The notes under the pieces were generated by a model that was not told the origin of the DNA, searched no databases, and saw only the letters and a list, made by a program, of their open reading frames with translations. This document shows, piece by piece, positions 21,982-32,200 of a stretch of DNA of 38,201 nucleotides (position 1 is the first letter of the stretch; each line of letters starts with the position of its first letter). This DNA is from Hyphomicrobiales bacterium. Lineage in GTDB: Bacteria > Pseudomonadota > Alphaproteobacteria > Rhizobiales > Xanthobacteraceae. The DNA lies in contig JAHFPN010000009.1 of NCBI GenBank assembly GCA_023269635.1, positions 1-38,201 of the forward strand. Direction: 5' to 3'. A program made the position numbers and the translations under genes.

Positions 21982-22257
21982 CTATTCACCCGGCGCTTTC
22001 GCCACGATCGCGAGCGCGTGCAGGCCCTCGGCCATCTCGGCGGCGAGCAGCTCGTTGACGATGCGGTGGCGCTCGATCCGGCTTTTCCCGCGGAACGCCT
22101 GGGCCGTGACCAGCACGCGCACATGGGTGGTTTTTCCCGGAACCGCACCCATATGACCGGCATGGCGCTCGCTTTCGTCGACCACGTCCAGGCGCTCGGG
22201 CGATAGCGCCGCGGCCAGGGTGTCCTGGATGCGCTGCACGGTGCTGATCGGGCTCAT
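21982..22257 (-). CDS. BolA family protein
   Basis: A 91-residue BolA-like protein. BolA proteins bind monothiol glutaredoxins through a [2Fe-2S] cluster and take part in iron-sulfur handling. Some bind DNA. The core fold reads RIQDTLAAALSPERLDVVDE, then RHAGHMG with the usual His pair, HVRVLVTAQAFRGKSRIERH, RHRIVNELLAAEM, and LHALAIVAKAPGE. The FxGKSxxxRHRxV pattern is the family signature. The ATG at 22257 is standard. It is convergent with the CorC-type gene (17 bases apart) and divergent from the J-domain gene. Confidence 0.94.
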   Translation of the reverse strand: MSPISTVQRIQDTLAAALSPERLDVVDESERHAGHMGAVPGKTTHVRVLVTAQAFRGKSRIERHRIVNELLAAEMAEGLHALAIVAKAPGE

Positions 22258-22333
22258 GCGTCCGCGCTTAGAGCGCCCGGCGCGGCCGCGTCAACGCGGG
22301 TGAGGCATTTCGGCGGGGACAATCGGCAATTCC

Positions 22334-22362
22334 TTGTGTCGGCGACCGGCGCTGCCCATAAT
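22334..22362 (+). promoter_or_regulatory. Putative promoter giving a leaderless J-domain mRNA
   Basis: TTGTGT (22334-22339), 17-base spacer, CATAAT (22357-22362). Transcription would start about seven bases downstream, at or next to the ATG at 22369. No Shine-Dalgarno sequence lies before that ATG, which agrees with a leaderless message. Confidence 0.5.
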
Positions 22363-22368
22363 CGCTCT

Positions 22369-22992
22369 ATGAAGTTCGACTCCCCCATCTATGACCGCAT
22401 CCGGGTGAAACCGGACCCGGACCGGCGCCGGAAGCGGATGTTCCCGGCCTGCGAATGGCCGGGCTGCGGCAAACCCGCCGGCCACCGGGCGCCCAAGGGG
22501 CGCGGCCATGAGGGGGAGTATTGGCGTTACTGCCTGGATCACGTGCGGGCGTACAATCAGTCCTACAACTACTTCGCCGGGATGGGGGACGAGGCGGTGC
22601 AAGCCTTCCAGAAGGATGCGGTGACCGGACACCGACCGACCTGGCGCATGGGACAGAATGGCGGCCGCCGCGGAAGCGGCGCCAAGACCTTCGGCGATAA
22701 GGATTTTTCCGGATTCGAGTGGTCCGACCCGTTCCGGATGTTCGGGGACCTGGGGAATCAGACCCGGTCTGGCCCTGAGCCGGACCGGCCGGTGGTGCGC
22801 AACGCCGAACGCAAGGCGCTGCATACTTTGGGCCTCGAAACGGGGGCCACGCGAACCGAAATCAAGAGCCGGTTCAAGACGTTAGTCAAACGCCATCATC
22901 CCGACGTGAACGGCGGCGACCGTTCCACCGAGGACCGGCTCAAGGACGTCATTCAGGCCTATAATTACCTCAAGGCCACCGGTTTCTGCTAA
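22369..22992 (+). CDS. Cys-rich protein with C-terminal J domain
   Basis: A 207-residue protein. The N-terminal third has a cysteine/histidine pattern that may bind metal: FPACEWPGCGKPAGH and later RYCLDHVRAYNQSYNYFAGM. The J domain is at the C-terminus (about 147-207). It starts RKALHTLGLETGATRTEIKS and carries the HPD tripeptide in VKRHHPDVNGGD, so it should stimulate a DnaK-type ATPase. It lacks the Gly/Phe and zinc-finger regions of true DnaJ. The ATG at 22369 is chosen because MKFDSPIYDRIRVKPDPDRR is the conserved-looking start. In relatives this gene sits, as here, just before cobS. Its client is unknown. Confidence 0.88.
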   Translation: MKFDSPIYDRIRVKPDPDRRRKRMFPACEWPGCGKPAGHRAPKGRGHEGEYWRYCLDHVRAYNQSYNYFAGMGDEAVQAFQKDAVTGHRPTWRMGQNGGRRGSGAKTFGDKDFSGFEWSDPFRMFGDLGNQTRSGPEPDRPVVRNAERKALHTLGLETGATRTEIKSRFKTLVKRHHPDVNGGDRSTEDRLKDVIQAYNYLKATGFC

Positions 22993-23054
22993 GTTCGCCG
23001 CGAATCCGAAACTGGCCTAGAAATTAAGCGCCGCGCCGCGGCGACGAAGGAATC

Positions 23055-24038
23055 ATGACCGAATCCGCCCAGCTCGCCCCCGTGCCCGACATGAAGGTGT
23101 CGGTCCGGCAGGTCTTCGGCCTCGACGTCGATATGGAGGTGCCGGCCTATTCCACGGCCGAGGAGCACGTCCCCGATCTCGATTCCGATTACGTCTTCGA
23201 CCGCAACACTACGCTCGCGATCCTGGCCGGCTTTGCCCATAACCGGCGCGTGCTGATCGCCGGCTATCACGGCACCGGCAAGTCGACGCACGTCGAGCAG
23301 GTGGCGGCGCGGCTCAATTGGCCTCTGGTGCGGGTCAATCTCGACAGCCACATCAGCCGCATCGATCTCGTCGGCAAGGACGCGATCGTGCTCAAGGACG
23401 GCCTGCAGGTCACCGAGTTCCGCGACGGCATCCTGCCCTGGGCGCTGCAGCGCAACATCGCGCTCTGCTTCGACGAATATGACGCCGGCCGTCCGGACGT
23501 CATGTTCGTGATCCAGCGCGTGCTCGAGGTCTCGGGCAAGTTCACGCTTCTCGACCAGAACAAGGTGATCCGTCCGCACCCGGCGTTTCGCATGTTCGCG
23601 ACCGCGAACACGGTCGGGCTCGGCGACACTTCCGGCCTCTATCACGGCACCCAGCAGATCAATCAGGGCCAGATGGACCGCTGGTCGATCGTGACCACGC
23701 TCAACTACTTGCCGCACGACAAGGAAGTGGACATCGTGCTGGCCAAGGCGCCGAAGTACCGGACGTCCGAGGGCCGCGACACCATCGCCAAGATGGTGCG
23801 GGTGGCCGACCTCACGCGCCAGGCCTTCGTCAACGGCGATCTCTCCACCGTCATGAGCCCGCGCACGGTGATCACCTGGGCCGAGAATTCCGAGATCTTC
23901 GGCGAACTCGCTTTCGCGTTCCGCGTCACCTTCCTCAACAAGTGCGATGAGCTCGAGCGGCCGCTGGTCGCCGAGTTCTATCAGCGCTGCCTCGGGCGCG
24001 AGCTGCCGGAATCGACGGTGAACGTGGCGCTGTCGTAA
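23055..24038 (+). CDS. cobS: Aerobic cobaltochelatase subunit CobS
   Basis: CobS is the AAA+ ATPase of the CobNST chelatase that inserts cobalt into hydrogenobyrinic acid a,c-diamide in aerobic cobalamin synthesis. The 327-residue protein has Walker A in [20 protein letters not shown] (about 75-94) and Walker B in [18 protein letters not shown] (about 138). The sensor region includes [20 protein letters not shown]. It begins [20 protein letters not shown], with AAGGA before the ATG at 23055. cobT follows after six bases. The corrin-binding subunit CobN is not in the window, a split seen in many alphaproteobacteria. No cobalamin riboswitch is visible in the 62-base upstream gap. Confidence 0.96.
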   Translation: MTESAQLAPVPDMKVSVRQVFGLDVDMEVPAYSTAEEHVPDLDSDYVFDRNTTLAILAGFAHNRRVLIAGYHGTGKSTHVEQVAARLNWPLVRVNLDSHISRIDLVGKDAIVLKDGLQVTEFRDGILPWALQRNIALCFDEYDAGRPDVMFVIQRVLEVSGKFTLLDQNKVIRPHPAFRMFATANTVGLGDTSGLYHGTQQINQGQMDRWSIVTTLNYLPHDKEVDIVLAKAPKYRTSEGRDTIAKMVRVADLTRQAFVNGDLSTVMSPRTVITWAENSEIFGELAFAFRVTFLNKCDELERPLVAEFYQRCLGRELPESTVNVALS

Positions 24039-24044
24039 CGCGTC

Positions 24045-25943
24045 ATGGCGATCCCGAATACCAGCAAGACAAAGGGAGGCGCGGCCGACGCGCCGACCGA
24101 GCCGTTCAAGCGGGCGGTCGCCGGCTGCCTGCGCGCGATCGCCGGCAAGCCCGAGTTGGAAGTCGCCTTCGCGGCCGAGAAGCCGGGGCTCGCGCCCGAA
24201 CGGGCGCGGCTGCCCGAGCCGCCGCGGCGGATGACCCGGGGCGACGCCGCGATCCTGCGCGGCCACGCCGATTCCATGGCGCTCCGGCTCGCCTGCCACG
24301 ATGCGGCGATCCACCGCCGCATGTTGCCGAGCGCGGACAATGCACGCGCGGTGTTCGAAGCGGTGGAACAGGCCCGCGTCGAGGCCATCGGCGCCCGACG
24401 CATGATGGGCGTCGCCGCCAATCTTTCGGCCATGCTGGAGGATCGCTTCCATCGCGGCTCTTATGCGGACATCAGCGACCGGGCCGACGCGCCGCTCGAG
24501 GACGCGATCGCGATGCTGGTGCGCGAGCGGCTGACCGGCCAGGAACCGCCGCCGGCCGCGAAGAAGCTGGTGGCGCTCTGGCGCGATTTCGTGGAAAGCC
24601 GCGCTGATCGCGAACTCGCCCGGCTGACGCGGGAGGTCGACGACCAGCGCGGCTTTGCCGAGGTGGTGCACGATCTCCTCACCTCCCTCGACATGGGCGA
24701 CGAGCGCTTTGCCGACCGCGACCAGGACGAAGACACCCAGGACGAGGAAGGCGAAGGCCAGGCCGGCGAGGACGGCGGCACCGAGCGCGACGAGGCCGAA
24801 GAGGGCGCGACGCCCGAGAAGACCGAGCTTTCCGCCGAGGACCGCTCGGAGCTCGCCTCCGACGCGGAAGAAGCGCCCTCGACCGAGCGGCCCGAGGATA
24901 TGGAAGCGGGCGACGCCCGCGACGCGGCCGAGCCCTGGCGCCCGCGCCATTCGCTCGCCAACGAACCGCGCGGGCCGGACTATCGTGCCTTCTCCACGCG
25001 TTTCGACGAGGTGGTCGGCGCCGAGGAATTGTGCGACGCCGAGGAGCTCGCGCGGCTGCGCGCCTTTCTCGATAAGCAGCTCCAGAATTTGCAGGGCGTG
25101 GTGGCACGGCTCGCCAACCGGCTGCAGCGCCGCCTGCTCGCGCAGCAAAGCCGCGCCTGGGAGTTCGACCTCGAGGAAGGGATGCTCGACCCCGCGCGGC
25201 TTTCGCGCGTGATCGTCGATCCGTTCCAGCCGCTGTCGTTCAAGCGCGAGCGCGACATGGACTTCCGCGACACGGTGGTGACGATGCTGCTCGACAATTC
25301 CGGCTCCATGCGCGGCCGGCCGATCACGGTGGCGGCGACTTGCGCCGACATCCTGGCGCGCACGCTCGAGCGCTGCGGCGTGAAGGTGGAAATCCTCGGC
25401 TTCACCACCCGGGCCTGGAAGGGCGGGCAGTCGCGCGAAGCCTGGCTCGCCGCCAACAAGCCGGCCAACCCGGGCCGGCTCAACGATCTCCGCCACATCA
25501 TCTACAAGGCGGCGGACGCGCCCTGGCGGCGCTCGCGCAAGAATCTCGGCCTGATGATGCGCGAGGGTCTGTTGAAGGAGAACATCGACGGCGAGGCGCT
25601 CGACTGGGCGCACCGGCGCCTGCTCGGCCGGCCCGAGAACCGCAAGATCCTGATGATGATCTCCGACGGCGCGCCGGTGGACGACTCGACGCTCTCGGTC
25701 AACCCCGGCAACTATCTCGAACGCCATCTGCGCTGGGTGATCGAGGACATCGAGACCCGCTCGCCGGTCGAACTGATCGCCATCGGCATCGGCCACGACG
25801 TCACCCGCTATTATCGCCGCGCGGTCACCATCGTCGACGCCGAAGAGCTCGGCGGCGCCATGACCGAGAAACTCGCCGAATTGTTCGACGAGACCACCGG
25901 TCCCGAGCGGCACCGCCCGCCCGCGCGGAGACGGGTCGCGTGA
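24045..25943 (+). CDS. cobT: Aerobic cobaltochelatase subunit CobT
   Basis: CobT is the von Willebrand-factor-A partner of CobS in the cobalt chelatase. The 632-residue protein has an N-terminal helical region (about 20-220). A very acidic linker (about 222-310) is rich in [12 protein letters not shown]-like runs. The C-terminal VWA domain has its metal-ion-dependent adhesion site in [20 protein letters not shown] (about 414-433) and the later [20 protein letters not shown]. The acidic linker is typical of CobT and of the analogous BchD of magnesium chelatase. It starts with ATG at 24045, six bases after cobS, and its stop overlaps the GTG of the next gene. Confidence 0.96.
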   Translation: MAIPNTSKTKGGAADAPTEPFKRAVAGCLRAIAGKPELEVAFAAEKPGLAPERARLPEPPRRMTRGDAAILRGHADSMALRLACHDAAIHRRMLPSADNARAVFEAVEQARVEAIGARRMMGVAANLSAMLEDRFHRGSYADISDRADAPLEDAIAMLVRERLTGQEPPPAAKKLVALWRDFVESRADRELARLTREVDDQRGFAEVVHDLLTSLDMGDERFADRDQDEDTQDEEGEGQAGEDGGTERDEAEEGATPEKTELSAEDRSELASDAEEAPSTERPEDMEAGDARDAAEPWRPRHSLANEPRGPDYRAFSTRFDEVVGAEELCDAEELARLRAFLDKQLQNLQGVVARLANRLQRRLLAQQSRAWEFDLEEGMLDPARLSRVIVDPFQPLSFKRERDMDFRDTVVTMLLDNSGSMRGRPITVAATCADILARTLERCGVKVEILGFTTRAWKGGQSREAWLAANKPANPGRLNDLRHIIYKAADAPWRRSRKNLGLMMREGLLKENIDGEALDWAHRRLLGRPENRKILMMISDGAPVDDSTLSVNPGNYLERHLRWVIEDIETRSPVELIAIGIGHDVTRYYRRAVTIVDAEELGGAMTEKLAELFDETTGPERHRPPARRRVA

Positions 25944-27004
25944 CCGACCCGCAGCCGCCCGCCGCAAATCCGCATTCTGGTCGGCCCACGCGGCGGCGGA
26001 TTGCGGCCTGGATTGTCACGGCGATCGCCCTTGCCGGTCTCCCGGTCGCCGCGTCGGAATGGCCGCGCGCGCCCGAGCCGCCGATCACGATCGCGATCCG
26101 CGCGCAACCGATCCAATCGTTCGATCCGCGCGAGCCGTTGCGGGTGCGCTTCGGGGCGCTGGAGTTCCTGGGCGGGATCGAGCTCACCTCCGATCACCAG
26201 AGCTTCGGCGGCCTCTCCGGCCTTCATGTTTCGGCCGACGGCGAGCGCTTTCTCGCGCTCACCGACCGCGGGCGCTGGCTGCGCGGCCGCATCGTCAGCG
26301 TGGGCAACCGGCCGATGCGGATCGAGGACGCGGAAATGGCGCCGATTCTCGGCGCCGATGGCCGGCCGCTCGGCGCGCGCGGCTGGTACGACACCGAGTC
26401 GCTCACCGCGGACAACGGCCACCTCTATGTCGGCATCGAGCGGGTCAACCAGATCGTCCGCTTCGATTACGGCCGCCACGGCTTGCTCGCGCGCGGGCAG
26501 CCGATTCCGGTTCCGCCGGGAGTAAAGGAACTGCCGCGCAGCCAGGGCCTCGAGGCGCTCGCGTTCGTGCCGCGCAATTTCCCGCTCGGCGGCACACTGA
26601 TCGCGATCTCCGAGCGCGGCCTCGACGCCGCCGGCAATATCCTGGGATTCCTGATCGGCGGCCCCAGCCCGGGCACCTTCACGCTGGTGCGCAGCAACGA
26701 CTACGACGTTACCGACGCCGCAGTGACCCCCGCCGGCGAGCTCCTGGTGCTCGAGCGGCGGTTCACGCTGTTCAGCGGGGCGGCCATGCGCATCCGGCGG
26801 ATCGCCCTGTCCGCGCTCAAGCCGGGAGCGGTGGTGGACGGTCCGGTGCTGATCGAGGCCGACCGGGGCGCTTACATCGACAACATGGAGGCGCTCGCCG
26901 TGCATCGCAATCGCGACGGCGAGACCATTCTGACCATCCTGTCGGACGACAATTTCAACCCGCTGCAGCGGACGCTGTTGTTGCGCTTCGCGCTGGTCGA
27001 TTGA
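25940..27004 (+). CDS. Secreted esterase-like/phytase-type beta-propeller protein
   Basis: A 354-residue protein of the 'esterase-like activity of phytase' family. A basic N-terminus (GRPTRRR) is followed by the hydrophobic signal [20 protein letters not shown], so export is likely. The mature part has [80 protein letters not shown] and [20 protein letters not shown], all typical of this family. Real phytase activity is not established for most members. The start is GTG at 25940, overlapping the cobT stop as GTGA, so translation is coupled although no functional link to cobalt insertion is obvious. Confidence 0.88.
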   Translation: MTDPQPPAANPHSGRPTRRRIAAWIVTAIALAGLPVAASEWPRAPEPPITIAIRAQPIQSFDPREPLRVRFGALEFLGGIELTSDHQSFGGLSGLHVSADGERFLALTDRGRWLRGRIVSVGNRPMRIEDAEMAPILGADGRPLGARGWYDTESLTADNGHLYVGIERVNQIVRFDYGRHGLLARGQPIPVPPGVKELPRSQGLEALAFVPRNFPLGGTLIAISERGLDAAGNILGFLIGGPSPGTFTLVRSNDYDVTDAAVTPAGELLVLERRFTLFSGAAMRIRRIALSALKPGAVVDGPVLIEADRGAYIDNMEALAVHRNRDGETILTILSDDNFNPLQRTLLLRFALVD

Positions 27005-27016
27005 CCGGCTGGCGGC

Positions 27017-27571
27017 TCAGGTGCGGCCGCGCACTTCCTCGTAGGCCGGAACGAGCCCGCGCAAATATCCGAACGGACCCACCAGCACGACCGCGAAGCC
27101 GAGCTTCACGAAGAAGTCGGTGACCGCCCACGATACCCACGGCAGCGGCAGGCCGGCGAAGGCGAGCGTGAAGAAGACCGCGGTATCGACCGCCGAGCCG
27201 CCGGCCGCGGACAGGAACGGGGCGCGCCACCAGGCCTGCCGCCGCAGCCGGTCGAACACCAGCACGTCCAGGAGCTGCGCGATCAGGAATGCGGTGCCCG
27301 AAGCCGCCGCGATCCGCGGCGTGGCGATCAAGGCGGAAAGAACGACCGCGGCGACGAACCCCACGAAGACGACCCGGCGCGCCGCAGCCGGGCCGTAGCG
27401 CCGGTTGGTCAGCTCGTTCACGAAAAAGGCGAACGGGTAGGTGAAGGCGCCCCAGGTCAGGTAGTCGCCGAGGCCGAAATACTTGAACGGAAACTGCACC
27501 GCGAAATTCGACAGCGCGACGATGAACGTCATCGCCGCGATTGGGAGGAGAAGCGGGCTCCGCAGATTCAA
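27017..27571 (-). CDS. VUT/YhhQ family queuosine-precursor-type transporter
   Basis: A 184-residue integral membrane protein with about six hydrophobic segments. It has the family pattern LLPIAAMTFIVALSNFAVQF, DYLTWGAFTYPFAFFVNELT, the following NRRYGP, and an end near WVSWAVTDFFVKLGFAVVLV. YhhQ imports 7-cyano-7-deazaguanine or 7-aminomethyl-7-deazaguanine for queuosine synthesis, and that substrate is inferred by family. The full-length reading uses a TTG start at 27571 without a clear ribosome-binding site. An ATG at 27532 would remove the first 13 residues but leave the first membrane segment. It lies 18 bases downstream of rpmB on the same strand and may share its promoter. Confidence 0.88.
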   Translation of the reverse strand: MNLRSPLLLPIAAMTFIVALSNFAVQFPFKYFGLGDYLTWGAFTYPFAFFVNELTNRRYGPAAARRVVFVGFVAAVVLSALIATPRIAAASGTAFLIAQLLDVLVFDRLRRQAWWRAPFLSAAGGSAVDTAVFFTLAFAGLPLPWVSWAVTDFFVKLGFAVVLVGPFGYLRGLVPAYEEVRGRT

Positions 27572-27589
27572 AGGGGGATGCCGCGCCGC

Positions 27590-27877
27590 TCAGCCGGCGG
27601 CGGTCGCCTTGACGATCTCGCGCTTGAGCGCGAGCGCCTTGGGCGAGAGATCGCGGTCCGCCGCCTTGCGCAGGAAAGCATCCAGCCCGCCGCGGTGATC
27701 CACCGACCTCAGCGCGTTCGCGCTCACGCGCAACCGTACCCGGCGGTTGAGCGCCTCGCTCATCATCGTCACCTGGCAGAGGTTCGGGAGGAACCGGCGC
27801 TTGGTCTTGATGTTCGAATGGCTGACCTTGTGGCCGGTCAAAGCCGCCTTGCCGGTCAGGTCGCAACGGCGCGACAT
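27590..27877 (-). CDS. rpmB: Ribosomal protein bL28
   Basis: bL28 is a large-subunit protein near the E site. The 95-residue sequence starts [20 protein letters not shown] and continues [17 protein letters not shown], the classic L28 pattern. It then has the alphaproteobacterial extension [20 protein letters not shown] ending [11 protein letters not shown]. The ATG at 27877 has AAGGA before it. The frame is open to 27967, but those residues are not L28-like. A strong promoter is present about 60 bases upstream. rpmG, often nearby in other bacteria, is not here. Confidence 0.97.
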   Translation of the reverse strand: MSRRCDLTGKAALTGHKVSHSNIKTKRRFLPNLCQVTMMSEALNRRVRLRVSANALRSVDHRGGLDAFLRKAADRDLSPKALALKREIVKATAAG

Positions 27878-27934
27878 CGCTGTCATCCTTGTGAGTTGGA
27901 TCCCGAGGCCTCGGCGGCGGTCCGGGGCGGCGCA

Positions 27935-27963
27935 GCTATAGTGAGCGAGCCCTTGTGCGTCAA
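27935..27963 (-). promoter_or_regulatory. Promoter for rpmB
   Basis: Minus strand: TTGACG (27963-27958), 17-base spacer, TATAGC (27940-27935). The -35 box matches 5/6, the -10 box 4/6, and spacing is ideal. It would give a leader of about 50 bases before the rpmB ATG. Confidence 0.65.
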
Positions 27964-28069
27964 GCATCGGCGCGGTCGGGCCACAGTTCCGACTTATTCA
28001 ACCGGCACGCGGAATTCCAATCCGCGCACGGGTCGCCTCGATCCGCGACGATGCCTGCCGGCGGTCCCC

Positions 28070-28954
28070 ATGCGGCGTGAATCCGGTTTCCGATCGTCGG
28101 CCGAGCGGCGGCACCGAGTGGCCCGCCATCTGCCGGCCGTGCTCGCGTTCGCGGCGCTGCTTGCCGCCGCAAGCCCGGCGGCCGCCGACGGCAAGGTCGA
28201 AGCAAAATACGACATCACGCTCGCGGGCGTCTCCCTCGGCCATGCCGCGGTGGTGATCGAAGTCACCGCCGACAGCTACTCCGCTTCCGGCAGCGCCCAG
28301 CTCACCGGCGTGATGCGCGCGGTGGTCTCCGGCCACGGTACCGCGGCGGTGCGCGGCAATATCGTGGGCGGGCGGATCGTGCCTTTGAGCTATTCGATGT
28401 GGTCCGAGAGTAAGAAACGCACCGACGAGGTGCGCATGGCCATGGCCGCAGGCGTGGTGCGCGAGACGTTCGCGAACCCGATACCCGGTCCGGCGCCCGA
28501 CCGCGTGCCGCTCACGGATGCGCACCGCGTGGACGTGCTCGACCCGATGAGCGCCGGTTTCATCGTTTTGGAAGGCACCGGCGACCTCATCAACCCCGCG
28601 GCTTGCGACCGAATGGTCCCGATTTTCGACGGCCGCTACCGCTACGAGATCGAGCTGAAATTCTTCCGGATCGAGAAGGTCAGCGTGCCTAAGGGCTATG
28701 TCGGACCGGCGGTGGTCTGCAACGCGACCTACCGGCCGATCGCCGGCCACCGGCCGTCGAAGCTGCCGACCAAGTACACGACCGAGAACGACGAGATTCG
28801 CGTCTGGCTGGTGCCGATCGCGGGGACACGCGCGCTGGTGCCCTACAAGCTTTCGATCGGCACGATCGTGGGTGCGCTGGTGTTGCAGGCGACCGCGTTC
28901 CATACCGAGGCAAAGGAGATTACGACCCCGGTCTCGGCGCCGAAATCGCAGTAG
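28070..28954 (+). CDS. DUF3108 domain-containing exported protein
   Basis: A 294-residue protein of unknown function. After a basic start (MRRESGFRSSAERRHRVARH) there is a signal peptide, LPAVLAFAALLAAASPAAAD. The DUF3108-type beta-rich body begins VEAKYDITLAGVSLGHAAVV and continues YSASGSAQLTGVMRAVVSGH, LDPMSAGFIVL, CDRMVPIFDGRYRYEIELKF and CNATYRPIAGHRP. The family is periplasmic and of unknown role. The ATG at 28070 has no good ribosome-binding site. A GTG closer to the signal peptide (HRVARHL) is an alternative. It is divergent from rpmB (192 bases) and separated from the helicase gene by 271 bases. Confidence 0.82.
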   Translation: MRRESGFRSSAERRHRVARHLPAVLAFAALLAAASPAAADGKVEAKYDITLAGVSLGHAAVVIEVTADSYSASGSAQLTGVMRAVVSGHGTAAVRGNIVGGRIVPLSYSMWSESKKRTDEVRMAMAAGVVRETFANPIPGPAPDRVPLTDAHRVDVLDPMSAGFIVLEGTGDLINPAACDRMVPIFDGRYRYEIELKFFRIEKVSVPKGYVGPAVVCNATYRPIAGHRPSKLPTKYTTENDEIRVWLVPIAGTRALVPYKLSIGTIVGALVLQATAFHTEAKEITTPVSAPKSQ

Positions 28955-29225
28955 AAAATCGGCGCGTCGGGGATCGAAACGATCTGTTAGGATTGATGAA
29001 TCGTAATTTCGGAGTGCGTCCCGCGATGATCGCACGACTCGTGGCAATGTGCGCGCGCACCCCCACATCTAGCCGGGAACGAATGTCGAAATCGGTCGAG
29101 TCAGCGATTCGGACGCGTTTCGTTCGGGGCGCGTTCCATTCGTCACCAAGGTTTCATGCCAAGGTCGCGATCCTGTCGCGATATGGTACAGAACCGAGGA
29201 CGGCAGCCCCACCCGCGCGCAATTG

Positions 29226-32200
29226 ATGCCCCCGATCCCCTCTTTGGCCCCGCCATACCGGCGCGGGCGCGGCGTCACGGCCGTGCTCGGCCCCACCAAT
29301 ACCGGCAAGACCCACCTCGCGATCGAGCGCATGCTCGGTCATTCGTCGGGCCTGATCGGCCTGCCGCTCCGGCTGTTGGCGCGCGAGGTCTTCAACCGCG
29401 CGGTCGAGCGTGCCGGCGCCGAGGCGGTGGCGCTGGTCACCGGCGAGGAGAAGATCAAGCCGCAAAACCCGCGCTACTGGGTCTCGACCGTCGAGGCCAT
29501 GCCGCGCGATCTCGATGTCGCCTTCGTCGCGGTCGACGAGGTGCAGCTCGCCGGCGACCTCGAGCGCGGGCACGTGTTCACCGACCGCATGTTCAACCGG
29601 CGCGGCCGCGAGGAGACGCTCGTGCTCGGCGCCGCCACCATCCGGCCGCTGGTGGAGAAGCTGATGCCGGGCGTGAACGTGATCCAGCGCCCGCGGCTCT
29701 CGCAGCTCAGCTTCGCCGGCGAGAAGAAGATCACCCGGCTGCCGCGGCGCTCGGCGATCGTCGCGTTCTCGGCCGAGGAGGTCTACGCCATCGCCGAATT
29801 GATCCGCCGCCAGCGCGGCGGCGCCGCGGTCGTGCTCGGCGCGCTCTCCCCGCGCACGCGCAATGCCCAGGTCGAGCTCTATCGGTCGGGCGACGTGGAC
29901 TACATCGTCGCCACCGACGCCATCGGCATGGGCCTCAACCTCGACGTCGATCACGTTGCCTTCGCCTCCGACCGCAAGTTCGACGGCTACCAGTTCCGCC
30001 GGCTCTCGCCCGCCGAAATGGCGCAGATCGCCGGCCGCGCCGGCCGCGCCACGCGCGACGGCACTTTCGGTACGACCGGCCGCTGCCCGGCGTTCGAGGC
30101 CGAGCTCGTGGAGCGGCTCGAGAGCCACACCTTCGAGGCCGTCCCGGTGCTGCAATGGCGCAACACCGCGCTCGATTTCCGCTCGATCGAGGCGCTGAAC
30201 CGGAGCCTGGCCGGGCCGCCGAACGAGGACGGCCTCACGCGCGCGCCGATCGCCGACGACGTGCGCGTGCTCGAACGCGCCGCACGCGACGACGAGGTGA
30301 TCGGGCTCGCCAATTCGCCCGCGGCGGTGGAGCAACTCTGGGAGGCATGCCAGATCCCGGACTATCGCAAGATCGCGCCGGCGGCCCATGCCGAATTGAT
30401 CCTGACCCTCTATGGATTCCTGCGGCGGGAGGGTAAGATTTCCGCCGACTGGTTCGCCCGCCAGGTGGCGCTGACGGATCGCACCGACGGCGACATCGAC
30501 ACCCTCTCCTTCCGCATCGCCCAGATCCGCACCTGGACCTTCGCGGCGAACCGGCCCGACTGGCTCCACGATCCGGAGCATTGGCAAGGCGTCACGCGTG
30601 GAGTCGAAGACAAGCTTTCCGATGCGTTGCACGAACGGCTCGCCCAGCGTTTCGTCGATCGCCGCACCAGCGTCTTGATGCGGCGGCTGCGCGAGAACAC
30701 GACGTTGGAAACCGAGATCAGCAAGACCGGCGAGGTGGTGGTGGAGGGGCACGCGATCGGCCGCCTCTCCGGCTTCGAGTTCGCGCCCGACGCCACCGCC
30801 GGCGGCCCCGACGCCAAGGCGCTGCGCGCGGCGGCGCAGAAGGCGCTCGCGGGCGAGATCGAGACCCGCGCCAAGCGCCTTTCCGAATCCGTCGACGACG
30901 CCTTCGTGCTCTCCAACGACGGCGCGATCCGCTGGATCGGCGAGCCGGTGGCGCGCCTGGTGGCCGGAGAAAATCTTCTGGAGCCGCGCTTTCGCCTGCT
31001 CGCCGACGAGCAATTGAACGGCGCCGCGCGCGAAGGCGTCGAGGCGCGCGTTTCGCGCTGGCTCAAGGCGCACGTGGACAAGCTGCTCGGTCCGCTGGTC
31101 GTGCTCGGCAAAGCCGAGGACGTGACCGGGATGGCGCGCGGGGTCGGCTTCCAGCTCGCCGAAGCGCTCGGCGTGCTCGAGCGGCACAAGGTTGCCGAGG
31201 AAGTGAAGGGCCTCGACCAGGAGGCGCGCGCGCAATTGCGCAAATACGGAGTTCGGTTCGGCGCCTATCACATCTATATGCCGCTCCTGCTCAAGCCCGC
31301 GCCGCGCACGCTCGGGCTCCTGCTGCACGCGTTGAAGCACGGCGGCCTCGGACAAAAAGGCGTCGATGACCTGCCGGCGCTGGCCGCGAGCGGACGCACT
31401 TCGATCGCGGTCGATGCCGAAGTGGCAAAACCGCTCTACCGCGTGGTCGGCTACCGGGTGTGCGGGCCGCGCGCGCTGCGGGTGGACATCCTGGAACGGC
31501 TCGCCGACCTGATCCGGCCGGCGCTTACTTGGCGCCCCGCCATGCCGGGCGCGAAGCCCGCGGGCGCGGTGGACGGCAGAGCGTTCACGGTCACGGTTGC
31601 CATGACCTCGCTCGCCGGATGCGCGGGCGAGGAGTTCGCGGCGATCCTGCGCGCGCTCGGCTACCGCATGGAGCGCCGTCCGGCGCCGCTGCCCGAGCCG
31701 GCTCCGGTTTCTCCCGCGTCGGAACCCGAAACCGCCGCCGCCGAGACCGTGCCCGCGCCGGAAGCCGCGATTGAAGCGACGCCCGCGGCTGCGGCCGCGA
31801 GCGAGCCCGAAACGGTGACGCCGCCCGCTGAACTCGCCACGCTTGAAATCCTCACCAATGTTCCCGCGCCGGCTTCGGCCGAGGGCACTCCGGTGGCGGC
31901 CGAGGCCCCCGCAGCCGCGCCCGCGGAAGCGGCGATGATCGAGGTCTGGCGTCCGGGCCGGCCGGAAGGCGCGCGGCGGCCCAAGCGCAAGCCCGAGGAG
32001 CGGCGGCCGCAGGCGGATCGTCCGGTGCCAGCGGAAGCTGCGCCGAAGGAAGGCGAGCCGCGCCATGAAGCACGCCGCCCGCGGCCGGGGGAGCGTCCCC
32101 GCCGCGACGAGCGCCCCCGCCGCGATGCCCGTCCTCAACGCGATGCCCGTCCCCAGCAGGAACGAGGCGATCGCCCACGCCATCAGCGCGAGGATCGGCC

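Noticed and set aside
22993-23054. Cobalamin riboswitch before cobS
   Set aside because: The gap is only 62 bases and contains no B12-box-like sequence.
22989-25967. 992-codon open frame on the minus strand opposite cobS and cobT
   Set aside because: Antisense open frame caused by high GC at third positions; cobS and cobT are clear on the plus strand.
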